Below, in pieces: positions 1 through 10,936 of a stretch of DNA of 64,000 bases (position 1 is the first letter of the stretch; each line of letters begins with the position of its first letter). The notes under the pieces are model-generated. The model saw only the letters and a program-made list of their open reading frames with translations. It searched no databases and was not told where the DNA came from. The DNA lies in contig JAYKKT010000047.1 of assembly GCA_036023115.1 (NCBI GenBank), positions 665,001 through 729,000 of the forward strand, in the 5' to 3' direction. Both the position numbers and the translations under genes were made by a program. The stretch comes from Brasenia schreberi. Taxonomy: Eukaryota; Streptophyta; Magnoliopsida; Nymphaeales; Cabombaceae.

Positions 1-544
1 ATTCGGGTAAGGAAAGCGATGAGACGAGATAAAGAAGAGAAAGCATGGTCTCATTGAAGGAGAAGTGGATACAAAGCTAAGTTAACACTACTCCTATCAA
101 AAGCAGAAATTTTTTTTGATCAATTCAGTCGTTATTTATATGCCTTCTTTGAGGCAGTAACAGGTGAATCCATTCACCATGCATGATTCACCATCTTTGT
201 GCACATTGTAAGTTGTTGGTGGCAACTTTCAGCCCCACCAACAACCATGAAATGTAGGAAGAAGGGTTCTTCTCGGATTTTATGAGTTGTTTTATAAAAA
301 AAAATTTACACGAAAAATAATTTTTACTATATCACAAATAAAATGGCTTTAACGAAAAGCGCAGAGAGGAAAACAGTAAAGAAGAGAAAGCTATTTATAG
401 AATGAAAAAATAAACAAATACAGTGACATATACAAGAATAACGAAAAAGTCTCCTCCTTTGAAAACCCGTAACCGCGCCTCCCTCCCCTTCTTCCACTGT
501 CTTTTCTTCTTCTTTCTTGCACGATGAAGAAAATTGGAACAAAG
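1..544. other. AT-rich intergenic DNA, no gene seen
   Basis: No coding signal or recognisable repeat family was found. Short open frames on the minus strand (about 330-585) are rich in F, S and L and arise from A/T-rich sequence. A short near-repeat of 'aaaattggaacaa' (about 532 and 559) lies just before the LINE fragment that follows. Confidence 0.5.
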
Positions 545-1260
545 ACATTAGACCTACTTAAAATTGGAACAATGGAGAAAAACATTAGAAAGTAAAGGCT
601 TCCAACTTAGCATAACAAAGACAAAATATATGAAATGTAAGTTTGATCATATGATTACTTCAGAGGACATAAAAATTAAAATTGGCACACATTGCATCTC
701 TCAAAAGGAAAGTTTTAAATACCTAGGGTCAATTTTTCAAAGTGATGGAAGAATTGATGGAGATGTTACGCATAGAATTAATGCTGATTGGTTAAAATGG
801 AGAGGAGCATCATGTATTCTTTGTGATAAGAAGATACCATTAAAGGTAAAAGGTAAATATTATAGAGCAGAAATTAGACCTACCATGTTTTATGGTTTTG
901 AGTGTTGGCCAGTTAATCATCATGTACAAAAGATGTCTCTGACAGAAATGAAGATGTTGAGATGAATGAGTGATCATACAAGAAAAGACCGTATACATAA
1001 TGAGGTTATTAGAAATAAATTATGAGTGACACCAATAAAGGACAAAATGAGAGAATATTGTTTAAGATATAGACATAGAAAGAACATTAAAAGAAGAACA
1101 AGTAAGAAGATACGAAAAACTAGATTTTGAAAGCATTAAAAGAAGTAGAGGACCACCACAAAAGTGTTGGAAAGAAACAATAAAGAATATTCTAGCTTAT
1201 TGTGAGGAATTCATGTAGCTGACCCCGTCTAGTAGGGAAAAGGCTTAGTTGTTTTTGTTG
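545..1260 (+). mobile_element. RTE-type LINE, 3' end of reverse transcriptase (degenerate)
   Basis: The open frame at 564-965 encodes the C-terminal part of a plant RTE-type non-LTR reverse transcriptase. Seen: KTKYMKCKF, FKYLGSIFQSDG, IDGDVTHRI, LKWR, KIPLKVKGKYYR and a Y/G/ECW..NHH segment, all in the order known for these plant LINEs. Reading continues past the stop at 963-965 only in shifted frames, so the copy is dead. The far 3' end (about 1218-1257) carries the hallmark of the family: a CATGTAGC-GACCCCGTCTAGTAGG-AAAAGGCTTAG motif followed by a (GTT)n-like tail. The element is 5'-truncated and its target-site duplication was not found. Six further fragments of this family lie in the window (8.7, 15.5, 18.0, 22.6, 31.5 and 41.4 kb). 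Confidence 0.85.
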
Positions 1261-2089
1261 TTGTAAGAGTAACCTCTTTATATGCTCCTTAGAATTGAAT
1301 ATGAGTCCACTAGTGATTTAAAGTCTTCTTACTCCATCGAGGCAAGGAGCAACCTTCACGTGCTACTAATTATCTCGTGAAGCTGGGTTTGAAATTGTTC
1401 ATTTCCATTCAAACATGCATGTCTTTCTTGTCCTTTTTGTAAAACCCAAATTCTCATCAGATCACGGGGAGGCATCTGGAGAGAGCCCATTAAGTATCGT
1501 GGGGGCCTATTATGTGACCCTTTTCACCATGATGCAAGCTGTTTTGAGCAAATCATCTGATTTCAGCATAGACATTTTGATAGAAATCAACCTTGGGATC
1601 ACTATTATGGATCACAGGAGCTTTTTTTACCTCATGCATAGGGGACTTAAGGCATCATCCTCACATGAAATCTCAGAAATCTTTATTGACCAGTTCGAAC
1701 CGTAAACGGCTTGGGAATCGTCACCAGAACTGGGCACATCTTGTTCGGATACAATCCATGGCTTGCGAGAATCGGTCCAAAACTGGAACTGAAACCGACG
1801 GTTTCAAACCGGTTATGCTTTAAATATTGTTTCCAAAATCTCTTATCACAAATAAATTATTAGCTCAACTGTAAGATGCTCCCACATGGGAAAGAGCTTC
1901 ACTGAGTCTCTACCATCAATTTGTCCCTTGAAGTAAATTATGGATAAAGCAACTAAAACTGATTTTTTTTTCTTATGAAGCATTAGTAGTCACTTATATA
2001 GCAAGGAAACTGAAAGGCTTATGGCATCACATATGCTTGTATTACAGGCAATAGCCAGATTGGGATTATCAAATCAACAAAACAGAAAG
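1261..2089. other. Unassigned intergenic DNA with an AACCGG-rich block
   Basis: An open frame at 1415-1705 (96 aa, plus) has a plausible hydrophobic stretch (VGAYYVTLFTMM) but belongs to no family I recognise. At about 1694-1820 the sequence is rich in AACCGG/CCGGTT motifs, like the blocks at 13.1 and 19.2 kb, which suggests a degenerate repeat family. Nothing else is supported. Confidence 0.35.
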
Positions 2090-2216
2090 AGCTCACGACA
2101 AGCAATAACTCACCTGGGTAAAGCGTCGACTCACAAGTTGAAGACCATAAGTTCGATACCCAGGGTGTGCGTTCGGCTTCGGCTTTCCCCTTATAATCCC
2201 CCATCTCCCACGAGGA
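2090..2216 (+). mobile_element. tRNA-derived SINE-like copy (divergent)
   Basis: Seen: a B-box-like AAGTTCGATACCC (about 2150-2163) after an A-box-like ACCTGGGTAAAGC, then GTGTGCGTTCGGCTTCGGCTTTCCCCTT. That 3' motif matches the 3' ends of the better copies at 16.7 and 27.1 kb. The spacing is tRNA-like, but the acceptor stem does not close, so this is not a working tRNA. No target-site duplication is clear. Confidence 0.55.
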
Positions 2217-3231
2217 ATTATCTTTTTCCTGTCATCTAACATGTTTTTTGAGATGAAGATCCAACCTGTAAGCAACATGTGGCATTCAAATCATTAAGGG
2301 ACAAGATGTATTATCTTTTGCATGTGGCAACAAGTTATGGAAGTTAAACCACAAAATTGGCACAAGCAAACTCATTCACAAATAAAATATATATAAATCA
2401 TCTGTTGCCAGTTAGACAAATCCAATATAATTCATGACTTGATATGATAAAAGATTCACAATCTAACTATGAGGCACATTAAGAACTTGATAAGAACGAC
2501 AAAAGATTCTTTAAGGGCGATTGCCCTGAATCCACTTCCACTGTGATTGACAAAGATAAAGAAGGAAGAGTAAATAACATGTCAAGGGCAGCAATCTTCA
2601 CATAGTTTATCAATTGCATTTAAGGAGCATGTGGGTAACCAGCGAAGAAGTGTCCCACACGTCCAATCTTTTATTATCGATACCAAGGGAGGCGGAAGCC
2701 GGAGGTACAACCCAGGCAGTGGTGGCTACATTGAGCCGGGTGACCGGATGATCTTCAACTTGTGGTTCAACCTCCCTAGCCAGGTGAGCTGTTGCTCTTC
2801 GTGCTGATTTGATCTTGTTATTATATACATAAAGCTATATTTTCATATTTCCACTCTTTGTTTCAGTACGCTGATTCCACCACATCCCCTGTATCTCTTC
2901 CAAAAAATATTTTGGTTTGGGAACCGGTTTTCGATAGCATTGGATCCTGTGGTCTCCAAAATAAAAGAATACCAATCTTGGATCCTGCTGGCTCCATGAT
3001 CCAGATTCATCGAGGATCAATGAATTTGGATCCTGTAATCTTCTCTGATCTGCGTGTTGAGATCGTCGGAATCCCGGTCGGAATAAGACTGCTGGAATAG
3101 ATTTAGCCGGAATCGATCCAACATCATCTTTGCATACTAGAAATTTGAGATGTGGCTCATATGAGCCAAGCTTGAGCAAATAAAGATCATGATGACGCGA
3201 TACCTTCATTTGTCAAAAAACTTAAGAAAAT
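2217..3231. other. Intergenic DNA with a possible orphan exon at about 2640-2808
   Basis: At 2665-2808 the plus strand reads openly through IIDTKGGGSRR, GSGGYIEPGDRMIF and NLWFNLPSQ, with good base composition and a donor-like CAG/GTGAGC at its end. This looks like an internal exon, but I do not recognise the family and found no partner exon. An open frame follows at 2858-3100 (80 aa) with no recognisable motif. The rest holds no supported feature. Confidence 0.3.
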
Positions 3232-3366
3232 GCATCGATAGCATTAGCTCAACGGCAGGGTTCTAAAACACCATTACTGCTGGTGGGGAGTTCAACTCCC
3301 AGGGGTACATGTGTGGTATGTGTTAGGCGTCGGCCTTTTCATGTAACAAAAAATAAAAATAAAAAA
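3232..3366 (+). mobile_element. tRNA-derived SINE, family 1, copy a
   Basis: The 5' end GCATCGATAGC matches the family start GCACCGAGAGC. An A-box-like TTAGCTCAACGGCAGGG and a B-box-like GGGGAGTTCAACTCCC follow. The body ends in TGTTAGGCGTCGGCCTTTT and an A-rich tail (about 3345-3366). Internal boxes plus an A-rich tail are typical of an RNA polymerase III-transcribed SINE. Copy b abuts its tail. Confidence 0.75.
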
Positions 3367-3503
3367 TGTACTAAACCATTAGCTCAATGGCAGGGCGCTC
3401 TAGCGCAGTTGCTGCCAGTGGGGAGTTCAACTCTAAGAGAGTGCATGTGTGGGGGGTGTGAGGCTTCGGTCTCCTTTTATAAAAAAATATAAAATAAAAA
3501 AAT
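3367..3503 (+). mobile_element. tRNA-derived SINE, family 1, copy b (in tandem with copy a)
   Basis: Same order of parts as copy a: ATTAGCTCAATGGCAGGGCG, then GGGGAGTTCAACTC, then GTGTGAGGCTTCGGTCTCC, then an A-rich tail at about 3480-3503. It starts right at the A-rich tail of copy a, about 136 bp downstream of the equivalent point, as if one SINE had inserted into the tail of another or the unit had been duplicated. Confidence 0.75.
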
Positions 3504-4366
3504 TGACCCTTGACCTGAAATATAGTAACACAATTGCCTAGGTTTACGGTATGAAAAAAATTGGAAAATGTCATTTGATGAGATTTCACGAGTGGGGCAG
3601 GTCATAATCATTAATTTCATGTTCAGCTCAGATGGTTTAATGAACTGAGCTAGAAATGAGCCGACCAAACTATGAGCAGCAGCTTGACTCATTTACCACC
3701 CTTAATTTTCCCAAGAAAAAGAAGACTTTATATGATTAGAATGTGTTCCTAATGGAGCAAATTAATCTTGGTTGGTTCAAGGGGTTTGTCACTTGTAACC
3801 CAGGCAAGGTTCGAATCTCACGAACCGAGAAATGCCCGGGCCTGGAGAGGATTAGCCGTAGTGGGCCGACCTGGCTCAAGCCGGATTAGGCCGGGTCCTT
3901 GTGGGCTTCTGGATACCCAATTTTCTTAACCATTTTTGTTCCTAAGAAATAATCTTACTGAACGCTTGAAACCAAAAGGGGACGAAGATACTCAACCATT
4001 CCATTAAAGAGTAGTCCCCAAAAGGCAAATCTCTCGTCTTTGCACGGAAAATCAAGTTGGAGCCATCGAAAGCAATTGGTCATCCAAAGTCGTCTTCAAC
4101 AACAAACAAAAAAACGCAGTGTCTAACTAAAATATATGAAAATGAACGGAAATAAGGAAATAATCAAGTGATCTGTCATTTATATAAGCTTGTGGCTCAC
4201 TGGTATAAGCTCCGGACAACAATACAATAAGCTTGTGGTATCATCAAGTGATCTATCATATATATGCTAGTCCGACATCTAAACAGTTGGATGCAACTCT
4301 CATCCAATGGTGAAGATAAAAAAGATTAAGCTCTTATTATAGTAATTAAACTGATTACATTCAATT
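3504..4366. other. Intergenic DNA with a second tRNA-like repeat at about 3765-3915
   Basis: At 3765-3915 the plus strand has a tRNA-like head (GGTTCAAGGGGTTTG, then GCAAGGTTCGAATCTCACGAA) followed by a GC-rich body containing GTAGTGGGCCGACC and GGCCGGGTCC. A diverged relative sits at 5878-6010. This is distinct from SINE family 1. The remainder is AT-rich and holds no supported gene. Confidence 0.45.
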
Positions 4367-5151
4367 AAAAGTTTTCCGCTAGTTAGAAATTTCAGTCAAA
4401 TGGATACATGTGATTATGGTAATAAATTTTAACTACTTAATTTAAACTTTTAAATGAAATTGCATTTAGTTTATCTAGGGTCATCTACTATTATGTGATT
4501 AAGCTCACTGGTATCCATTTAGTTTATCTAGGGTCATCAAATGGATACATGTGATTATTGGATTTCAAATGAAATTGAAACTGCAATTAAAAGCTTTTAA
4601 ATGATACAGGTAAATTAATCTTTACGCGGTTTCCATAAATTCTCGCAGGATTTTATTGTTGGCACCACATTCTCTCTTCCTCCTCATCGGTTCATATCTT
4701 TCCTTTTGCACTCCCCTTTGTCTTCGTACCAAAAGATATTCTTTTAGTGTCAGCTTCGTCTTCAAGGCCGTATCATTGACTGATGATACCAACGTTAAAA
4801 GTTTTCCGCTAGTAAGAAATTTCAGTCAAATGGATACATGCTGTTATGGTAATAAATTTTAACTACTTAATTTAAGCTTTTAGACGAAATTGCATTTAGT
4901 TTATCTAGGATCATCTACTATTATTGGATTTAGTCAAAGTTAAAAATAAAAAGGCAAATGCTAGTAGGTTGATTTTGTCTTGACAGGTAAATTAATCTTT
5001 ACGCGGTTTCCATAAATTTTTGCAGGATTTTATTGTTGGCACCACATTCTCTCTTCCTTTTTGCATTCCCCTTTGACTTCGTAGCAAAAGATATTCTTTC
5101 AGTGTCAGCTTCGTCTTCAAGGCTGTATCATTGACGGATGATACCAACGTT
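4367..5151 (+). repeat. Tandem duplication of the LRX-like promoter and start region
   Basis: Two direct copies meet end to end: 4367-4796 (430 bp) and 4797-5151 (355 bp). Both begin AAAAGTTTTCCGCTAGT and end GATACCAACGTT. Both contain the blocks TTTATCTAGGGTCATCTACT, TAATCTTTACGCGGTTTCC and GGCACCACATTCTCTCTTCC. The size difference comes mainly from an extra piece in copy 1 at about 4500-4605. Copy 2 leads directly into the LRX-like coding region, with its ATG at 5138. Copy 1 ends a few codons past the equivalent ATG, so it is a duplicated promoter plus start without a gene body. Confidence 0.85.
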
Positions 5152-5813
5152 AGGTTTCCTTCTCTTTTCTTCCTTCGTCTTTTCTTCTTCCTCTTCCCTG
5201 GATTTGTCTCAACCCCAGGCTCCAGAATGCATAGTAGCTCTTCAGGCATGGAAGTCGGTCATATATTCCGATCCCAATGGCATCACCGGCACCTGGACCG
5301 GACCCGACTTCTGCAACTACAAAGGAATCTATTGCACAACTGCACTTGATGATGGTTGCACCACGGTCGTCTTCGGCATAGACCTTAACCACTACAACCT
5401 CGCCGGATACTTGCCGGAGGCACTTGGCTTGTTGATCGACTTGGTCTTGCTTCACATCAACTCGACTCGGTTTACTGGGACTATACCTCAATCCTTCCAA
5501 AATCTTCAGTTCTACTCTGCCTACCATCACTCTGCCTTGCTCATTTGCGAGTCACCGAGGCTCAATCACATATTCATACAATTACTTCGACGGAGAGTCG
5601 CCGGCATGTTTGAAACTGCCGGAGCGCGGGGCCGTCTTCTCTGACGAGCAGAATTGCATCCCATGCAGGCCAGCACACAGATCCGCACAGGAGTGTGCTC
5701 TGTACTCGCATCCAGTGGACTGCTCCACTGCCAGCTCCTCCCCCCCGCCACCTCCACCGCTACCATTTCCTGGCTTTTGTGTGATTCATATAGTCTGTCC
5801 GTGTAATTTTTGA
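5138..5813 (+). pseudogene. LRR extensin-like (LRX) gene with the LRR core deleted
   Basis: The first 120 codons encode a signal peptide (LGFLLFSSFVF core) and the conserved cap of the LRX / At4g06744-like family: ALQAWKSVIYSDP, TGTWTG, FCNYKGIYC, IDLNHYNLAGYLPEALGLL, INSTRFTGTIPQSF. Full genes then have about nine leucine-rich repeats. Here the sequence jumps at about 5510-5560 to the C-terminal cap (ICES-PRLNH, then YNYFDGESPACLKLPE, then NCIPCRP, then a short proline run) in another frame. The LRR block is therefore missing and a frameshift follows. The start at 5138 is chosen because it begins the signal peptide and the promoter is adjacent. Family role (known): cell-wall protein with an LRR domain and hydroxyproline-rich tail; this copy cannot make one. 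A related copy lies inverted at 15.2-16.4 kb. Confidence 0.8.
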
Positions 5814-5877
5814 CAAATAAGTAATGTAAAATACGAAAATTTTGAAATTCTATTTTTAATTCAGACTCGTGAGGTGC

Positions 5878-6010
5878 CAACGGTTTGTTGGTTCAAGTCG
5901 TTTGGAACTTGATCACCTTAAGCAAGGTCTCGAGTTTTAGTCTTGTGAACAGAGTAAACCAGCACTAAACCGATAGTGGGTAGACCCGGTTCACACCTTT
6001 TTGGCAGGGG
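5878..6010 (+). mobile_element. tRNA-like repeat, family 2 (relative of 3765-3915)
   Basis: The head TTGGTTCAAGTCGTTTGGAA and the following GCAAGGTCTCGAGTTTTAG line up with GGTTCAAGGGGTTTG and GCAAGGTTCGAATCTCACG at 3.8 kb. Both then have a block around ATAGTGGG..GACCCGG. The box positions are tRNA-like. No target-site duplication was identified, and the 3' end runs into the TA microsatellite. Confidence 0.4.
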
Positions 6011-6033
6011 TTATTTCGGCTTGTTGATGCCGG

Positions 6034-6036
<3 letters not shown>

Positions 6037-6125
<89 letters not shown>
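6037..6125. repeat. Compound (TA)n-(GA)n microsatellite
   Basis: TA dinucleotides at 6037-6092 are followed directly by GA dinucleotides to 6125. The same TA-then-GA compound occurs at 13795-13882, so the pairing recurs. Confidence 0.97.
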
Positions 6126-6127
<2 letters not shown>

Positions 6128-6191
6128 TTAGTTGTATAATGATGATTGGTGCATAATCTTATACAAATCTTTCAAATCAACTGTTAATATT

Positions 6192-7013
<822 letters not shown>

Positions 7014-8697
7014 CCGGGCCGGGCAGTTGACTTGTATGACGAATGCATGCAATGGCGTTTCTAGATTTGTTTTAGGATGGCTTCAATAGCCCACGAAGCT
7101 GTTTAGGGTGGTGGCGGATAGTGTTTTCTCGGTATGACGAGGAGGCTGAAACAAGATATATGTTATGCCTGGATATTGTACTCAAGACCTTTAATTTGTG
7201 AGCCGACTCCCTAAGCAGGTGAGTGAGCCATTGCTCTTTAATGGAGGAATTTTTTATAGGTCACACGTATAACAAAACTGGTTGCTTAAGTTTTTGTTCT
7301 GAAAAGACGATCTGAAGACGCACATGGCCTATTTAACAGTACGCTGTCAAGAATGAACCTGCAACTCTCTCTCTCTCTGGCCAAATGCTACCTTCCGGAC
7401 CCAGTTCGATCTTTAAATTCCAGTTTCAAAAGCAATCTCTTTCTCTCTCGTGTTAAATTAGTAAATGCCACTTTCGAGGGGCTAATTTGAAATTTGAAAT
7501 TTGAAATTCAAGTTTCGAAAATAATGTAATAAAAATGTGTATTAATACATGAACTGATATAATTCAGATATACGTATCACAAAATACTATTTATTACATC
7601 ATATCGGGCATAATAAGTTGAGCTATAGTGCTTTGTCTTATATGATATACCTCATATTGCTATATGAAATATATATTGGGGAAGAAAAGCAAGACAAAGG
7701 CAGAGTAAACTCTTAACACCACGCTAGCATGTATTAAGTATGGTGAATTTGGAATCCCGTGCATTCGCATGAGTGTCCTGAAAAGAAAGAAAAAGCAGGT
7801 GAATTCTCGATTGCGTTGCCAAAAACTCTGACCATTAGGGACATTCTTTTCGCAAGAGAGAATCGCAGTTCGAACTATTCTACCTTGTGCCTCTTCGGCG
7901 TCCACAATCTGCCAACATTCAGATCCACAACCGAGGTTGAATATAAAGCTTTTAGCGGGATTTACATCGAAGTGTTTTTGGACAAAAGCATCTGTTGGAT
8001 CGAACTTCGTGTTAAACAGGAGAGATTCCCATTCTTTGGTGAGACCAACCTGAAGGGGATAATTGAGTTCTTCCTGTCAGAACCAATTATGCCGAAATGC
8101 ATTTTCGTTTTGTTTAGGTGAAATAAGCTGCTCAAAGTGTGTACCAATATATACAAGAGATGAGTATAATAATGTTGGCCTTCCTACTTTCTTCAAATTT
8201 TAAAAAAATATAAATTATAGGTAGGTTATTCAAAAGCAATAGGTAGACATAAGTGAGTATATAAGAAAGAAAGCCTCAATGGAGAAGATCCAAATTTTCT
8301 TTATATATATTTATGTATATAGGAAGTTTGGTATATATTAGCATCTAGTAAATCCAAAAATCTCAATCATATAATTTAACAAATGATTCAGATTTAAATT
8401 TTAAAAATAAAAGTACACTTAAACTTTTATGAATATAAAAAATAAAAAATAACTTATTAATTTTTGAATTAATTGATTTAAATTTGTTTGGACATGCTAG
8501 GATGTATGCACTATAAATATAATGTAAATTGTTACGGAACAAACGATAATGAACGTGCGTGGAGGTGAGAGCAGATGAAATCATATTGATCTGTACTTGA
8601 CGAGGACTTGCGCCACTAACAAAGTTTCGAAGATTACACGCACAGCTTTCAGGTCAGCTGGATGTTGAGGATGGAAGCTGCAAGCACCATCTGGGAA
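7014..8697. other. Intergenic DNA, unassigned open frame at 7759-8121
   Basis: A 120-codon plus-strand frame (7759-8121) contains TEVEYKAF, a short motif also seen in copia RNase H domains, but no neighbouring copia motif was found, so I make no assignment. The remainder is AT-rich and without recognisable features. Confidence 0.3.
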
Positions 8698-8955
8698 TCA
8701 CACAGAACTTTACATGACAAACAACAACTAAGCCTTTTCCCATACTAGACGGGGTCGGCTACATGGATTCTTTGATTCTTTGTTTCCGGAGATTCCTATC
8801 GTGTATCATGTTAGCAGTAACTCCCAAGATTCTTTATTGTTTCTTTCCAACACTTTTGTGGTCGTCCTCAACCTCTTTTAATACTGTCCTCAACCTCTTT
8901 TAATACTTTCCAGACTTAGTTTTTCTAACCTTCTTATTCACACAGAACTTTACAT
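8698..8955 (-). mobile_element. 5'-truncated RTE LINE with an 18-bp target-site duplication
   Basis: The body (8716-8937) is antisense: it starts with ACAACAACTAAGCCTTTTCC, the reverse complement of the family tail, then a GGGGTCGGCTACATGGATTC-like block, and runs back into the end of the reverse-transcriptase region. Flanking it on both sides is the identical 18-mer TCACACAGAACTTTACAT (8698-8715 and 8938-8955). This shows an insertion by target-primed reverse transcription. A small internal duplication (CCTCAACCTCTTTTAATACT, twice at about 8867-8910) lies inside. Confidence 0.9.
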
Positions 8956-9408
8956 AAAATTCAAAAAAGAAAACAAGAATTCATGGACTGGTGACAGATG
9001 CCTACGCGACGACGACGAAGATTTTCCAAGAGCTGCGTACGATCACATTGTATCTTATAATCGATCTCTCATTAAACCCTAACGTCTTTAAAAAATATAG
9101 GTCAAAGACGATTGCAAAACAAAGTTTTTTTTATAGCACGAAAGTTCCACTGCGAGCTTTTCAGGCCATGCTCTTCGCAACTCATACGAACCTCTAGTTT
9201 TCATGTTCAATTCGGATCAAACCGCCGGCTTTTAAGATCATGTCACAGTTAGTGTCAATCACAAATTCAAGCCACAGATCAACAGAATCGTAGAAAAATT
9301 ATTTGATGTGCTCCTCATGCAGATCTAACAAGAAAACGAAAACACGGGATTTCAACTGGAAGCCTCAATTACTACATATCTTGAGTTAAATGATTCCGAA
9401 GAGAACAA
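8956..9408. other. Downstream region of the DUF247 gene, no gene seen
   Basis: The interval probably holds the 3' UTR and polyadenylation region of the minus-strand DUF247 gene. A 68-codon plus-strand frame at 8991-9197 has no recognisable motif. Confidence 0.4.
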
Positions 9409-10821
9409 TCAGGGGCTCTTGCAATAGGATAGCACCGCAAACACTGTCTGCGTTATGGTGAGAAGCAATAAAAGAATGCCAGCAAAGAGCGATAAACAGG
9501 ACCATGGATTGTTAAAGTAAGTATGCACCAGATTCGCACGCCATGTATGCCAACCAGTTGCAGTATACTTCATCAACCTCTGCTTGACAACATGGTTCTG
9601 ATCATCTGTCCTGACAACAATGCCTTCTCCCAGCTTATTGAATAGCGAGGCAGCAGCTTCATCACTACCAAGTAAATGCAAAATGATTCCTTCGGAGCTC
9701 AGGATGCTTACGTCCTCGGTCGTGTCTATGAGATTGTCCATAAAAGATACAAACGATGAGATCTCATTCCCTGCTTCTGAGTACATTCGCTCAAAGGCCA
9801 TCATATTCATGTAAACCGACGCCGAGAGGTCATCGATGTGTATGAAGGGTAGGGTGAGCACCCCTTCTTCATCGTCAAACACTATACTCAATCCTTTCTG
9901 ACCTGCATCACTCCTTTTGAAGTTGACTCCTGCATCATGAAGCCTCTTTGCGGATCTCATGTATTGGGGTTTTTGGTTCGGTTTAGGTGCACACAGTAGG
10001 AATATTTTTCTACTCAGATTTCTGAAACTATTAGCAGCTACACGAAACTTGGTTAAACACGGTGATCGGAAAGTAGATTGATCAGAGCCTCTGGTGAAGC
10101 TGCTATCGTGGAGAAAACATCGTCTGTAGACGTCAAGAGGATGTAAAAAAAGAACAGGAGAAGGTGAAGACGTTTGGAAACCAAAGAATTCAATGACCAA
10201 TTCATTGATATACTTGTTCATCTCATATCCATCAGCCTCACTTTTCACCTTCCCCGACTCTGCTTCCAGCAATGCTTTGAGGACAAGGAGAGGAATCTGG
10301 TTTTCTAGAAACAACATATCTCGATAAACCAGGTTGAATGTATGAGATGTTCCGTGCTTGCTAAAGATAGGGTCGGCACCATCGGATTCTCCAGCGTTAA
10401 AGCGTAGGATCTCAAGCATGAAACACCCATCGAGAAGCATCATCTCCAAGAAAGCGTCCGACGGTAAATCGTTCTCCAGGTTGACGTCATCGTAGCTGTC
10501 CACGAGCTGTTGTTCTACTTTCTTCAGAGACTCAACGAAAAGATCTACTGAGAGATTCTTCCTCTCCAGGATTCTATAGAGAGCTCTCTCCTTGTGGTGT
10601 TCCATCGGTTGCAGGTGGGGTTTCCCATGGTGATAGGGCCCGAAGGACACAATCTGAGGAGTATATATCTTGCTGTCGTTGCCCGAAATTTCAATGAAGT
10701 CATGGGGAATTTTATAGATTGATTTCGCTCTTTCCTTTGATAAATAGCTTGAATGATCGTAGGCTTTCTGTCGGTTATCCAGTTTCACCACCCAGGAATC
10801 ACTGGACACTCCCTCCCCCAT
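9409..10821 (-). CDS. DUF247 (UPF0481 / At3g47200-like) membrane protein
   Basis: An intact single exon of 470 codons, the usual size for this plant family (about 400-550 aa). Visible family signatures are KIYTPQIVSFGPYHHG with MEHHKERAL near residues 52-80, DGCFMLEIL near 131-139, DMLFLENQIPLLVL near 168-181, SAKRLHDAGVNFK near 292-304, and a hydrophobic C-terminal anchor (SLFAGILLLLLTITQTVFAVLSY, about 442-466). That architecture implies a protein tethered by its C-terminal helix, with most of the chain on one side of a membrane. DUF247 has no settled general biochemical role; a member takes part in self-incompatibility in grasses, but that cannot be carried over here. The start is the first ATG of the frame and is followed by the family domain at the expected distance. 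A 65-bp TA tract lies 48 bp upstream of the ATG. No frameshift or missing motif was seen. Confidence 0.93.
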   Translation of the reverse strand: MGEGVSSDSWVVKLDNRQKAYDHSSYLSKERAKSIYKIPHDFIEISGNDSKIYTPQIVSFGPYHHGKPHLQPMEHHKERALYRILERKNLSVDLFVESLKKVEQQLVDSYDDVNLENDLPSDAFLEMMLLDGCFMLEILRFNAGESDGADPIFSKHGTSHTFNLVYRDMLFLENQIPLLVLKALLEAESGKVKSEADGYEMNKYINELVIEFFGFQTSSPSPVLFLHPLDVYRRCFLHDSSFTRGSDQSTFRSPCLTKFRVAANSFRNLSRKIFLLCAPKPNQKPQYMRSAKRLHDAGVNFKRSDAGQKGLSIVFDDEEGVLTLPFIHIDDLSASVYMNMMAFERMYSEAGNEISSFVSFMDNLIDTTEDVSILSSEGIILHLLGSDEAAASLFNKLGEGIVVRTDDQNHVVKQRLMKYTATGWHTWRANLVHTYFNNPWSCLSLFAGILLLLLTITQTVFAVLSYCKSP

Positions 10822-10863
10822 GGTCCTTCCTCTGGGGTCTCACTGGATCTCGGCTTCTTGGTG

Positions 10864-10868
<5 letters not shown>

Positions 10869-10933
<65 letters not shown>
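10869..10933. repeat. (TA)n microsatellite directly upstream of the DUF247 gene
   Basis: About 65 bp of pure TA begins 48 bp upstream of the DUF247 start codon, in what should be its 5' UTR or core promoter. Length changes here could alter TATA spacing. No separate TATA box was identified with confidence. Confidence 0.95.

Positions 10934-10936
<3 letters not shown>

Noticed and set aside
3240..3300. Possible functional tRNA gene (A and B boxes present)
   Set aside because: The acceptor stem does not pair, the sequence recurs as a dispersed repeat with A-rich tail and target duplications; it is a SINE head.
7759..8121. Copia RNase H exon (TEVEYKAF motif)
   Set aside because: Only one short motif matches and no neighbouring copia domain follows.
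9620..9814. Open frame antisense to the DUF247 gene
   Set aside because: It is a shadow of a well-conserved coding exon and shows no family motif.
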